Below are positions 7,186 through 16,097 of a stretch of DNA of 55,098 nt, in pieces. Below the pieces are notes generated by a model. That model ran no database searches, was not told the origin of the DNA, and was given only the letters and a program-made list of their open reading frames with translations. The position numbers and the translations under genes were made by a program. The stretch comes from an uncultured Acidimicrobiales bacterium. GTDB lineage: Bacteria; Actinomycetota; Acidimicrobiia; Acidimicrobiales; SHLQ01. The DNA is taken from positions 1 to 55,098 of the forward strand of contig CALHTF010000015.1 in the NCBI GenBank assembly GCA_938038815.1, given 5' to 3'. Numbering within the stretch: the first letter of the stretch is position 1; each line of letters opens with the position of its first letter.

Positions 7186-8682
7186 CTAGGGAAAAGCATA
7201 TGACGATACGTCGCCAATATCGGTGCTTTCTGCGCCGCAGAGCTCGTTTTGGGTCGCAAACAACGCGGCCTCGTCGTTGCTGGCTTTGCGAAGTGTCCGC
7301 TCCCCCGCCGGCGTTTCGCCAACGGCGAGCACGGTCGTTGGCTTCAACCGGTCGTCGGGATCGTCGTAGGTCACGGTGTAACCCAGCACCCGAAACCGAC
7401 CATCGCTGTCGCTGGTCACCGGTAACGCAGGCTGGCGTTGGGCAACCTGACCAGTGACATCGATATGGCGGAACGGTTGGTCGCCCGGCGACGAACCAAA
7501 CAACGTGCACCCACCTTTGGTGAGCATGCCGCTCACCGCCGTGTTGAACCCCAAGTTCTCCGGACTCTCGCGCAACGTCTCGACCATCTTGACCATGGCC
7601 TGCAACACAAAGTTGTTGAATGGGCCGCCAGCAAAGGTCATTCCACCGGTGACCGTTGCATCGTGGGCATCGATCTGCAGCTCCCGAGCTTGGGCGGCGA
7701 CCGCCACCGGGAAGCAGCTGTACAGCTCGCGATGAGCCACGTCGTCGATGCCGGCCGACGCGTGGGCTAACACTTCGGCCGCCGCCACCCCGATCGCCGG
7801 CGCTTCGACAAGCGAACTGCGCTGCATGAGCGGAACAGCATGGTCGGAATCGGCGCCGACGAGCGGAAACACCCAGCCCGAGTCGTCGAGCCCCAAAGCC
7901 TGCGCTTTCGCGAGCGAACACAGAATCAGCGCCGCCGACTGGTCGACGTTCCACTGCGTGCTGTGCCACTTGTTGTACGGGAAGGCCAGCGGCTTGTTGT
8001 CGGCCGATGGGGTTGCGATCTGGTCAGCCGATCGTGGGTCTCGATGCCAGGCCGCGGGGTTCGACGCGGCTATCTCGGCAAACGCTGCGGCCTGTCGGGC
8101 GACGAGATCGTTGTGGGCTTCGAACGAGTGCCCGGCCGCGAATCGGGCCGCCGACTCGATGGTTGCGTACTGCTGAACCGGCACGATAAAGCGTTGCTCA
8201 ATCTCGACCGGGTGAACGATTATTCCGGTCGGGGTGCGCAGGTCGGCAGGTTCGGGCGCATCACCGTCGGGGGTTACCCGAACCTCAATCCCCGCCTTGG
8301 CCGCCTGCAGGTCGCGGAACTTTGCTTCGCCTCCGACCACCACGGCAGTATCGAGATCGCCGGCCGCGATTTCGGCGGCGACCTCGTTGAGGATCCCCGT
8401 CTGTAGCAGGCCGACTTCGTAGTCGCGGGTGGCGCCGACCGTTCCGAGCTGGTGGCGCACCGAGTATGCAGCGTTGCGATAACTCCAGGTGCCTCGCGGC
8501 ACCGCAACCAGGTCAAAGTCGCCGGCCAGATCGGGGCGTCCGGCATCGTCACACGCGTCGCGAACCGCTTGGACCATCAGCTCCAATGCATCATGGCCGC
8601 CACCGGTTTCGGCCACGCGTTGGGTGACCGCGGCAGCACCGACGATGACCGGGGTTCGCGGATCGAACGACTGCTTCGTCAT
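7186..8682 (-). CDS. Thiolase-superfamily protein (acetyl-CoA acetyltransferase-like)
   Basis: The 498-aa protein starts at ATG 8682 (MTKQSFDPRTPVIVGAAAVTQ). It has thiolase landmarks: an N-terminal PVIVGAA strand, DALELMVQAVRDACDDAG, the VVVGGEA strand, SCFPVA in place of HDCF, and FAGGPFNN where GHPxG is usual. The expected nucleophilic Cys after the second core strand is not seen (YEVGLLQTGILNEVA), so classical thiolysis is doubtful. Members of this group are usually annotated as acetyl-CoA acetyltransferase; a role in acyl-CoA chain handling is inferred. It is transcribed alone and followed by a terminator. Confidence 0.75.
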   Translation of the reverse strand: MTKQSFDPRTPVIVGAAAVTQRVAETGGGHDALELMVQAVRDACDDAGRPDLAGDFDLVAVPRGTWSYRNAAYSVRHQLGTVGATRDYEVGLLQTGILNEVAAEIAAGDLDTAVVVGGEAKFRDLQAAKAGIEVRVTPDGDAPEPADLRTPTGIIVHPVEIEQRFIVPVQQYATIESAARFAAGHSFEAHNDLVARQAAAFAEIAASNPAAWHRDPRSADQIATPSADNKPLAFPYNKWHSTQWNVDQSAALILCSLAKAQALGLDDSGWVFPLVGADSDHAVPLMQRSSLVEAPAIGVAAAEVLAHASAGIDDVAHRELYSCFPVAVAAQARELQIDAHDATVTGGMTFAGGPFNNFVLQAMVKMVETLRESPENLGFNTAVSGMLTKGGCTLFGSSPGDQPFRHIDVTGQVAQRQPALPVTSDSDGRFRVLGYTVTYDDPDDRLKPTTVLAVGETPAGERTLRKASNDEAALFATQNELCGAESTDIGDVSSYAFP

Positions 8683-8739
8683 GGCCGGCAGGCTAGCGGC
8701 GCGCCCCACACCCCTCGAAACCGACCGTGACGGGGAACG

Positions 8740-9300
8740 TTACCCGGCGAGAGGATCGATCGCCGCGGCGATCGGGAACCGATCTAAGGCGGCGCCGGGC
8801 AGAGCAGCCACAAACGCTTCGCCTCGCTCGGCGAGCGCCCGAAGACCAGCAGAATCTTCGGCAGGCAATTGCAGCAGGGCGAAACAACCCTGCACAGAGA
8901 AACTTGCGCCTCGCGGCAACTCTTGTAGCAACCGAGTGAGCGGCGCTCCCAACAGTTCGAAGGCGAACTGTTCGTCGCTGCTTGAGATGGTCAGGTCCGA
9001 CACCGATGCCGATCCCGACGTGGTTGCCGCTGCGGCGATAGCCATAGGGCGACGCACGACCAACGACGGAACCGAGTGTTCGAGAACGACGACCGCGCAG
9101 TTGGCGACATGAACACTGTTGGTCGCCGACCGTGCGGTGCGACCCCAGAGTTCAAACGCGCGGGCGGGAGCGCCCTTGGGCGTCGAGAGGCCGGTGACGT
9201 TTCGGGCAACCGCATCGAAGTACCCCAACATCGTGAACGGTAGTTTGGCGATAAGGCTTTCGTCGACCGGGTTGAAGGTCACGTTTCTTACGGTGTCCAC
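8740..9300 (-). CDS. Hypothetical protein
   Basis: The 186-aa protein has no recognised domain, no clear signal peptide and no long hydrophobic segment. It starts at GTG 9300 (MDTVRNVTFNPVDESLIAKL). The composition is mixed and plausible for a folded cytoplasmic protein (ANCAVVVLEHSV, FELLGAPLTRLLQELPRG). It is divergent from the sigma-like gene at 9401 across a 100-bp shared upstream region, which may link their regulation. Confidence 0.6.
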   Translation of the reverse strand: MDTVRNVTFNPVDESLIAKLPFTMLGYFDAVARNVTGLSTPKGAPARAFELWGRTARSATNSVHVANCAVVVLEHSVPSLVVRRPMAIAAAATTSGSASVSDLTISSSDEQFAFELLGAPLTRLLQELPRGASFSVQGCFALLQLPAEDSAGLRALAERGEAFVAALPGAALDRFPIAAAIDPLAG

Positions 9301-9400
9301 CTCATGGTTTTCGGTAGCAAACCGCTGGCCTTGAGCTAGCGATCACAAAAGTTTCTTGAATGGGTCAAGCGGGGTAGGCAAACCTGCCGATGTTTTCTCC

Positions 9401-10150
9401 ATGAACGAAACATCCGAAGGCGGCTGGTCGGTACTTGTTGGTGCGTCCAACGAAGATGATCTGATCGCAAGAAGCCGTTTGGGCGACACGACGTCGTTCG
9501 TCGGACTCGTTCAAACCCACGACGCGTACCTTCGTCGGGTCACCTTTAACCTGCTCGGCAAACCCGAGTTGATGGACTCGGTCCTACACGAGGTCTACCT
9601 CGAGGTATTCGAGGCCCTGCGCAACGACACCGATGAGGCGCCCTTTGGCGATTGGCTCTTTGGTCAGGTCTTTGCCGCCTGCGAGAAGGCCCGCCACGAC
9701 CACACCAAAACCAAGGTCGACAGCGCGGATAACGACACCCAGTCCCAGCTCAACATCATGCCGAGCGACGAGGTCGCCGCACTCTCGATGGTGACGGGCG
9801 AAAACGTCAGCATTGAGCGCACCGCCCAACTGTTCGACACCAGCAAGAAGGACATGGCCGCCACCATCGCTTCGGCCCGAGCAGTGCTCGGCGAAGACGA
9901 CGAAACCGCCGACGAAGCAATCTTGTTGCACCGCACGCCGCGCCACGACGGAGACTTCTGGACGACGATCAACCGCTCGTTTGGCGACGTTGAGGTCGAG
10001 CACGAACAACTCGAAGCCCACACCAACGCGAACGCGCCAGCACCCACCAAGCGCCGTTGGCTCGGCCGCACGACCACCACCTTGGCGGTTACCGCAGCGT
10101 CGTTGCTGGTTGTTGTTGGACTGTCCTTCGCCTTACTCGGGCGGGTCTAA
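9401..10150 (+). CDS. ECF sigma-factor-like protein with C-terminal transmembrane anchor
   Basis: The 249-aa protein starts at ATG 9401. Residues 18-100 resemble sigma-70 region 2 of ECF factors (DDLIARSRLGDTTSFVGLVQ, then MDSVLHEVYLEVFEAL and FGDWLFGQVFAACEKARHDH). Residues 128-165 follow the region 4 pattern (IERTAQLFDTSKKDMAATIA, then SARAVLGE) but with an acidic, weakened recognition helix. A Thr/Ala/Pro linker leads to one hydrophobic helix (TLAVTAASLLVVVGLSFALL, about 225-246) near the C terminus. No separate anti-sigma gene is adjacent. It could be a membrane-tethered sigma factor or a sigma-derived protein acting as its own anti-sigma; both are inference. Confidence 0.72.
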   Translation: MNETSEGGWSVLVGASNEDDLIARSRLGDTTSFVGLVQTHDAYLRRVTFNLLGKPELMDSVLHEVYLEVFEALRNDTDEAPFGDWLFGQVFAACEKARHDHTKTKVDSADNDTQSQLNIMPSDEVAALSMVTGENVSIERTAQLFDTSKKDMAATIASARAVLGEDDETADEAILLHRTPRHDGDFWTTINRSFGDVEVEHEQLEAHTNANAPAPTKRRWLGRTTTTLAVTAASLLVVVGLSFALLGRV

Positions 10151-10162
10151 CGTCGGCCGGAT

Positions 10163-11737
10163 TTATCGGCCCGCCGCTTTCCAGTACTCGTCCTTGAGCA
10201 GCCGCTTGTAGAGCTTGCCGGTTGGATGACGCGGCAACTCGTCGCGGAAGTCGACCGAACGGGGACACTTCACGTCGGCGATCTCGGCCCGACAAAAGGC
10301 GATGAGTTCGCGTTCGACATCGTCGGACGGCTCAACCCCGTCGACCAACTGCACGACCGCTTTGACCTCTTCGCCGAAGTCGTCGTTGGGCACGCCGATG
10401 ACCGCGACATCGAACACCTTCGGGTGCATCGTCAGCACGTTCTCGGCTTCTTGCGGGTAGATGTTTACGCCGCCGGAGATGATCATGTACGCCTTGCGAT
10501 CGGTCAGGTACAAGAACCCGTCCTCGTCCACCCGACCCACGTCGCCAAGCGTCGACTTGTCGCCCATGCGAGAGTCGGCGGTCTTGTCGGCGTCGCCGTG
10601 ATACTCGAAGCCTCCGGCTCCGGAGAAGTAGACGCCGCCCTCTTCGCCGGTCGGCACCTCGTTGCCTTCGTCGTCCAGGATATGCAGGACACCGAGTAGC
10701 GGCTTTCCGACCGATCCTTTGTGGGCCAGCCAATCCTCGGAGTTGAGGTAGGTGAGGCCGTTGCCCTCGGTGCCCGCGTAATACTCGTGGATGACCGGAC
10801 CCCACCAGTCGATCATCTTTTCTTTCACCTCGATCGGGCACGGAGCGGCGGCGTGCACGGCATGCTCGAGGCTCGACACGTCGAACTTGGCCCGAACGTC
10901 GTCGTCGAGCTTGAGCATCCGAACAAACATCGTCGGCACCCACTGGCTCGCGGTGATCTTGTACTTCTCGATGTTGGCCAGGGCAGCTTCGGGGTCGAAG
11001 CGTTCCATGGCAACGACGGTGGCTCCCATACGGTGGAAGGCCATGCAAAAGCGCAACGGTGCGGCGTGATACATCGGTGCCGGCGACAGGTAGATAGCCT
11101 TTTCGTGGCATCCGAACAACATCCGAGCGAGGGTGAGCAGGCCCGGCGCGGTGCCGAGCGGTTCGCCGGTCAAGGGAACCTTGATGCCTTTCGGTCGACC
11201 CGTGGTGCCCGAGGAGTACAACATGTCTTGGCCCTCGACCCGGTCGGCCAACGGCTCGGCCGGGTACTCGGCGATGGTCTCGTGGTAGTCGAGGTATCCA
11301 TCGATCCCGCCGCCGACCGACAGTCGGATCTTCACGTTGGGCATTTGGTCGGCAAGTTCGAGCGCCTGGTCGGCTTTGTAGGGCGAGGTGATGAACGCCT
11401 GCGCGGCGGAGTTGTCGATGATGTAGGCCATCTCGGAGGTCTGCAGGCGGCTGCTGATCGCCGTGTAGTAGAGCCCGGCGTAGTGACAACCCCACGCGAG
11501 CGCGAGGTAGTCGATGTTGTTCTCCATGCAGAACGCAACGTGATCGCCCGACTGCAAGCCTTGGGCCCGGAATAACTGCGATAGGCGGTTGGCCTGCGCA
11601 TCGAGTTCGCCGTAGGTCATCGTGGCGCCGGTATCGGCCATGATGACCGCCGGCTTGTCGGCCAACTGAGGCAGGTGAGCGCCAGGAAACAACAGATCCG
11701 GAATCGGCGACTCTTCGGTGGCTTCTTCGGTCGACAT
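10163..11737 (-). CDS. Acyl-CoA synthetase (AMP-forming, FadD-type)
   Basis: The 524-aa ANL-superfamily enzyme has the AMP-binding P-loop YSSGTTGRPKGIK, the YYAGTEGNG motif, the hinge region DVGRVDEDGFLYLTDRKAYM and the C-terminal catalytic lysine context (HPTGKLYKRLL). It activates a carboxylic acid as acyl-AMP and then acyl-CoA; the acid is unknown, with long-chain or sterol-derived acids common for mycobacterial FadD relatives. It is divergent from a membrane-protein gene, and a palindrome at 11765-11784 sits just upstream of its ATG. Confidence 0.9.
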   Translation of the reverse strand: MSTEEATEESPIPDLLFPGAHLPQLADKPAVIMADTGATMTYGELDAQANRLSQLFRAQGLQSGDHVAFCMENNIDYLALAWGCHYAGLYYTAISSRLQTSEMAYIIDNSAAQAFITSPYKADQALELADQMPNVKIRLSVGGGIDGYLDYHETIAEYPAEPLADRVEGQDMLYSSGTTGRPKGIKVPLTGEPLGTAPGLLTLARMLFGCHEKAIYLSPAPMYHAAPLRFCMAFHRMGATVVAMERFDPEAALANIEKYKITASQWVPTMFVRMLKLDDDVRAKFDVSSLEHAVHAAAPCPIEVKEKMIDWWGPVIHEYYAGTEGNGLTYLNSEDWLAHKGSVGKPLLGVLHILDDEGNEVPTGEEGGVYFSGAGGFEYHGDADKTADSRMGDKSTLGDVGRVDEDGFLYLTDRKAYMIISGGVNIYPQEAENVLTMHPKVFDVAVIGVPNDDFGEEVKAVVQLVDGVEPSDDVERELIAFCRAEIADVKCPRSVDFRDELPRHPTGKLYKRLLKDEYWKAAGR

Positions 11738-11764
11738 CTACGCGTGGTCCCCCTCGTGGCTACA

Positions 11765-11784
11765 AGACAACCAGTGGGTTGTCT
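11765..11784. promoter_or_regulatory. Operator-like palindrome between divergent genes
   Basis: AGACAACC (11765-11772) and GGTTGTCT (11777-11784) form an 8-4-8 inverted repeat 28 bp upstream of the acyl-CoA synthetase ATG. The size and divergent setting suit a TetR-type acyl-CoA-responsive repressor site; no such regulator is encoded nearby. Confidence 0.5.
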
Positions 11785-11850
11785 GGCGTTAGACCCGCCA
11801 AGTTAGCAACGACCCTTAAGCGAGCCCCAACTAGTGCCGATGACCTACTT

Positions 11851-12597
11851 GTGACTGAACGCCGCGAATCGCGCTCGGTCGGAGACCAACTCCGGCCGCT
11901 CATGCCTCTGGCCATCGTGTGGCTACTCGCGCTCGCGTTGCTGTTACCTCTGGTGACCCAGAACGTCATCCCCTACGAACAGCTACTACTCGACCCCTCG
12001 CACGCCAACAATCTGCCCTGGTACACCGGGCTGGTCTCAAACCTGGGCATCCTCGCCTGGACGACGGCGACCGTGGCCGCGCTCGGCGGTGCGTGGGTGA
12101 GCCACATGGGTGGCCGGTCGCGTGCGTCGTCGATGATGCGGGGCGGAGCAACCCTGTCGCTGTTGCTGCTGCTCGATGACCTGTTCCAGTTTCACGTGGT
12201 CATCCCCAACAGTCTCGGCTTCCCGAAGGTGTTCTTCTATGTGGGGTACCTGGTGCTGACCTGGTGGTGGGTTGCCAGCGAGCGCCACGAACTCCGGCGT
12301 ACCAACACCCACATGCTGCTCGCCGCGGGCGGTGCGTTTGCTGCGTCGATCCTCATCGACCAGGTAGGCATCGGCTCGAAGGACACCGGGTTGATTCTTG
12401 AAGACGCGGCGAAGTTCCTCGGTGTGCTGGCGTGGGCGTTGTATTTCGTGCTCACGTCGCGCGACATCACCAACTCGGTGGTTACCGGGCTACGCGACGA
12501 GGCGAGCCGATCGGCAGCCATCGCCGCTCAGGCCACCGGGGAGAACGCCAGTTCCACCCAATCGCCTGCGGCGCCCGAGACCACCACGATGGTTTAG
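11851..12597 (+). CDS. Polytopic membrane protein of unknown function
   Basis: The product of about 248 aa contains roughly six hydrophobic helices (LMPLAIVWLLALALLLPLV, NLGILAWTTATVAALGGAWV, GATLSLLLLLDDLFQFHVVI, VFFYVGYLVLTWWWV and two more) and a hydrophilic C-terminal tail. An acidic pair in a membrane helix (LLLLLDDLFQFH) is notable. I recognise no family. The frame is open to a TTG at 11779, but that start falls inside the palindrome at 11765-11784; GTG 11851 leaves room for a divergent promoter. The start is uncertain. Confidence 0.65.
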   Translation: MTERRESRSVGDQLRPLMPLAIVWLLALALLLPLVTQNVIPYEQLLLDPSHANNLPWYTGLVSNLGILAWTTATVAALGGAWVSHMGGRSRASSMMRGGATLSLLLLLDDLFQFHVVIPNSLGFPKVFFYVGYLVLTWWWVASERHELRRTNTHMLLAAGGAFAASILIDQVGIGSKDTGLILEDAAKFLGVLAWALYFVLTSRDITNSVVTGLRDEASRSAAIAAQATGENASSTQSPAAPETTTMV

Positions 12598-12647
12598 CGG
12601 CCGCATTTCCCGACACTGACATACCAAAGCGGTAGGGTGCCCACAGT

Positions 12648-14249
12648 ATGAGTGCACCTTGGGAAACCATCCCTGAGCTAATCGATGCTGCGGCGGCTTC
12701 GTGGCCCGACACCGAAGCCCTGGTCGAAGGCGATTTGCGCCTCACCTTTGCCGAGCTGACCAACCACATCCACAAGGCCGGGCGAGCCTTCATCGCCAGC
12801 GGCCTTGAAGCTGGTGACTCGGTGGCGATTTGGGCGCCGAACATCAGCGAGTGGATCGTCGCCGCCCTCGGCGTCCACTGCGCAGGCGGCGTGGTCGTAC
12901 CGATCAATACCCGGTTCAAGGGTCGCGAGGCGGGGTTTGTGCTCGACCGCAGCAAGGCCCGGTTCCTCTTTACGGTCACCGACTTCCTCGACACCGACTA
13001 CGTCGAACTGTTAACCGAGGCCGGGGCGGGCGAAGACCTCGAAGAGATCTTCGTGATGCGAGGCGACTCGCCCGAAGGCACAACACCGTTCACCGAATTC
13101 ATCGACCGAGGCGACGGGGTCGACGATGCCGATCGTCAAGCTCGCAGCGCTGCGGTAAACCCCGACGACCTGTGCCACATCATGTTCACCTCGGGTACCA
13201 CCGGCGCTCCTAAGGGCGCCATGTTGCGCCACACGGCTATTTGCCGGGCGTACCTGTCGTGGTGCGATGTGATTGGGCTCACCCACGGCGACCGCTACCT
13301 GATCATCAACCCGTTCTTTCATTCCTTCGGGCTCAACGCCGGCATCCTCGCCTGCTTCATGAAGGGCGCCACGATCATCCCGCACCCGGTGTTCGATGTG
13401 CCGTCGGTGATGGCGCGGGTGCCCGAAGAGCGGATCACGATGTTGCCTGGCCCGCCGGCGATCTACCAGACGATCCTCAACCACCCCGACCTCGACCAGT
13501 TCGACCTGTCGAGCCTGCGCCTCGCCGTCACCGGCGCCGCCGCCATCCCGGTCGAGATGATTACCCAAATGCGCGAGGTGCTCGGGTTTGAGAATGTGGT
13601 GACCGGCTACGGCCTCACCGAGTCGTCGGGCATGGCCACCATGTGCCGCCACGACGACGACGCCAAGACCATCGCGACTACCTCCGGGCGAGCGATCGAC
13701 GATGTTGAGGTGTTGGTGGTCGACGACGAAGGCAACGAAGTCGAGCGGGGCGAACCGGGCGAAATTGTGGTGCGGGGCTACAACGTGATGGCCGGCTACC
13801 TCGACGAACCCGAACAGACCGCCGAGGCCATCGATGCCGACGGCTGGCTTCATACCGGCGACATCGGCGTGATGGACAAACGGGGTTACCTCGACATCAC
13901 CGACCGCAAGAAAGACATGTTTATCGTCGGCGGGTTCAACGCGTATCCGGCCGAGATCGAAAACACGCTGGCCATTCACCCCGACGTGGCCGCCTCGGCG
14001 GTGGTCGGTGTACCCGACAAGCGACTCGGCGAGGTTGCGATGGCCTGGATTGTGCCGTCGGTCGATGCCGACCCGTCGGAGGAAGAGCTACGCAAGTGGT
14101 GCCGCGAAGAGATGGCCAACTACAAGGTCCCTCGCTTCTTTCAGTTTGTTGAGGCCCTTCCGCTCAACGCCAGCGGCAAGGTCCTCAAGTACGAACTGCG
14201 AAGCCGCGGCGCAGCAATTGCGGCCGAAGCCGCCGAAGAGAACGCTTAA
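12648..14249 (+). CDS. Acyl-CoA synthetase (AMP-forming), FadD3-like
   Basis: The 533-aa ANL enzyme has the P-loop FTSGTTGAPKGAM (about residue 180), the YGLTESSG motif, the adenylate hinge GWLHTGDIGVMDKRGYLDITDRKKD and the C-terminal lysine in NASGKVLKYELR. The pattern resembles FadD3 (HIP-CoA ligase) and medium-chain FadD proteins of mycobacteria, so a ring- or chain-derived dicarboxylic or short branched acid is possible; specificity is inference. Its 3' end overlaps the convergent gene at 14246 by 4 bp. Confidence 0.88.
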   Translation: MSAPWETIPELIDAAAASWPDTEALVEGDLRLTFAELTNHIHKAGRAFIASGLEAGDSVAIWAPNISEWIVAALGVHCAGGVVVPINTRFKGREAGFVLDRSKARFLFTVTDFLDTDYVELLTEAGAGEDLEEIFVMRGDSPEGTTPFTEFIDRGDGVDDADRQARSAAVNPDDLCHIMFTSGTTGAPKGAMLRHTAICRAYLSWCDVIGLTHGDRYLIINPFFHSFGLNAGILACFMKGATIIPHPVFDVPSVMARVPEERITMLPGPPAIYQTILNHPDLDQFDLSSLRLAVTGAAAIPVEMITQMREVLGFENVVTGYGLTESSGMATMCRHDDDAKTIATTSGRAIDDVEVLVVDDEGNEVERGEPGEIVVRGYNVMAGYLDEPEQTAEAIDADGWLHTGDIGVMDKRGYLDITDRKKDMFIVGGFNAYPAEIENTLAIHPDVAASAVVGVPDKRLGEVAMAWIVPSVDADPSEEELRKWCREEMANYKVPRFFQFVEALPLNASGKVLKYELRSRGAAIAAEAAEENA

Positions 14250-14875
14250 CGCTTCCCGGCTGCTGCCTGCACGGCAGCCACAAACTCCGGGTGCACGCCG
14301 TCGAGCGAGACCAGTTCGCCGTCGCGGTCGGTGCGCACTCGCACCCGAGCAAACCGGGCTCGGTGCGCCGCGACGACGGCGTCGCCGATTGCGGCGAGGC
14401 TCACCACCACGAGCGACGCAATCCCAAGCGTGCTGAGCGAGACGAGGCTCAACAGAACCAGCGACGCGAACGGCACGGCAATAGCGAGCATGGTGGCGAA
14501 GCGGAGCCGCTTCACCGCCGCGTCGCGGACATCGCGTGCGGCACTCGAGAGCGGCACCTCGACCACCACGCCGCGCTGCTTGGAGACAAACCACATCGCC
14601 CCGAGCACGACGACACCGATCGGACCGAGCACGGCCAGAAAGATGGCGGCAGGGTTGAGTGCGCCGGAGCGTTCTTCGACCCAGCCGATGGCAGCATCGC
14701 CGGTGCGAGCGCACACCTCGGGCAGTTGGGCGAGATCGGTGATCGGAATGGCGATCGTTCGATCGGCATCGCTTTCGCGTACCGCCTTCGCACCCAACAC
14801 GGGAAGCGCCACCGACGCCGCGGCACACGACAAAACCACGAGGGCGAACAGCCCCAGTAGTGCTCCCCCGCTCAC
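14246..14875 (-). CDS. Hypothetical membrane protein
   Basis: The 209-aa protein has an N-terminal hydrophobic segment (LLGLFALVVLSCAAASVALP), a second around residues 73-98 and one or two around 128-162, with a soluble C-terminal end. I recognise no domain. The GTG start overlaps the stop of the upstream CoA transferase gene (GTGA), so it belongs to the operon 17921-14246 and may support the same lipid or acyl-CoA process. Confidence 0.65.
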   Translation of the reverse strand: MSGGALLGLFALVVLSCAAASVALPVLGAKAVRESDADRTIAIPITDLAQLPEVCARTGDAAIGWVEERSGALNPAAIFLAVLGPIGVVVLGAMWFVSKQRGVVVEVPLSSAARDVRDAAVKRLRFATMLAIAVPFASLVLLSLVSLSTLGIASLVVVSLAAIGDAVVAAHRARFARVRVRTDRDGELVSLDGVHPEFVAAVQAAAGKR

Positions 14876-16095
14876 TCGGCTGAAGCGCTCGCCACAACCC
14901 CACGGTCGTGCAGATCGGCAATCTCACCAACATTCATGCCCAAGATGTCGGCCAAGATCTCTTCGGTGTGTTCGCCGAGCAAGGGCGCGCGGCCCACGGG
15001 TTGGCGATCGAGCTCGCTAAACCCAAGCGGCGATCCGTTCATCAAGAACGAACCGAGGGCCGGGTGATCGACCATCTCGAACATTGGGTTGTCGCTCGAA
15101 CAGCGCGGGTCGTCGTCGACCAGTTGCTGGAAGGTTTGATACGGGCCCCAGCACACGCCGTGGGCGTCAAGGCCGGCCGCTACCTCGCCGAGCGTGTGGG
15201 CGGCGAACCACGGAGCAAGGATCGCCGTAATCTCGTCGCGGGCCGCGAACCGGGCACCTTGGTCGCCAAAGTTTGCGCCCAAGCGTTGCTCGAGCGCCGC
15301 GACGGCTTCGGTGGTGTTGGTGGATTCGAGCAGACTCGACCATTGGCGGTCGGTGATCCCCATCACGATCACTCGACGGCCATCGCTCGTTGCGAAGTCG
15401 CGGCCGTAGGCGCCGTACACATCGTTGCCGTACCGGGGGCGTTGTTCGCCGTTGATCTGGGCTTCGGCGATGTGGGCCAGATTCGATACCGCCATCAGCG
15501 CAACATCGGCGAGGGCAAGCGAGATGAGCTGGCCTTTGCCGGTGCGGGCCCGGTGCCGTTCGGCAGCCAACACGCCGATCGCTGCTTGCTGGCCGGTGAG
15601 CAGGTCCCACGCGGGCAATACGTGGTTAATGGGTTCTGTGCTTCCGACCGGGCCGGTCGCATCGGGGTAACCAACGGCGCTGTTGATCGTGTAGTCGAGC
15701 GCCGTCGAGCCGTCGGCGTTGCCGGTGACGTTCAACATGATGAGGTCGTCTCGGTGGGCTCGCAGAGCGTCGTACGACATCCAGCCGCGTGCCGGGAAGT
15801 TCGACAAGAAGATGCCACCGCCGGGGTCGTCGTCGGCGATCAGGGCGGTCAGCAACTCGCGCCCTTCGTCTGAGCGAAGGTCGACGGCGATCGACTTCTT
15901 GGCCTTGTTGAGCGACGCCCAGTAGATCGAATCGCCGGCCTCGGAAAGCGGCCATCGTTTGTAGTCGATGCCGCCGCCGATCATGTCGAAGCGAATCACT
16001 TCGGCACCGAGTTGAGCGAGGGTCATCCCGCCCGACGGCGCAGCGACAAACGCCGAGCCTTCGACGATCCGCAGTCCTTCGAGTAGTTGGTACAT
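14872..16095 (-). CDS. CaiB/BaiF family (class III) CoA transferase
   Basis: The 407-aa protein starts at ATG 16095 (MYQLLEGLRIVEGSAFVAAP). It shows class III features: GMTLAQLGAEVIRFD, LNKAKKSIAVDLRSDEGREL, the NADGSTALDYTINSAVGYPD segment with a candidate catalytic Asp, and HRARTGKGQLISLALADVAL. It would move CoA between carboxylic acids, or act as a racemase. The frame extends upstream to 16818 but that part overlaps the next gene and lacks family character. It lies 2 bp after the AcuI-type gene and 4-nt overlaps the membrane protein gene, giving a tight operon. Confidence 0.88.
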   Translation of the reverse strand: MYQLLEGLRIVEGSAFVAAPSGGMTLAQLGAEVIRFDMIGGGIDYKRWPLSEAGDSIYWASLNKAKKSIAVDLRSDEGRELLTALIADDDPGGGIFLSNFPARGWMSYDALRAHRDDLIMLNVTGNADGSTALDYTINSAVGYPDATGPVGSTEPINHVLPAWDLLTGQQAAIGVLAAERHRARTGKGQLISLALADVALMAVSNLAHIAEAQINGEQRPRYGNDVYGAYGRDFATSDGRRVIVMGITDRQWSSLLESTNTTEAVAALEQRLGANFGDQGARFAARDEITAILAPWFAAHTLGEVAAGLDAHGVCWGPYQTFQQLVDDDPRCSSDNPMFEMVDHPALGSFLMNGSPLGFSELDRQPVGRAPLLGEHTEEILADILGMNVGEIADLHDRGVVASASAE

Positions 16096-16097
16096 GC

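Noticed and set aside
6419..7969. A 516-codon minus-strand frame
   Set aside because: Only the 3' 146 codons look like protein; the rest crosses a repeat-rich gap and the thiolase-like gene.
7146..9356. Shared 14-mer TCACAAAAGTTTCT at 7146-7159 and 9343-9356
   Set aside because: Both copies are intergenic, but a rough estimate gives about ten chance 14-mer pairs in a window of this size, so it is not strong alone.
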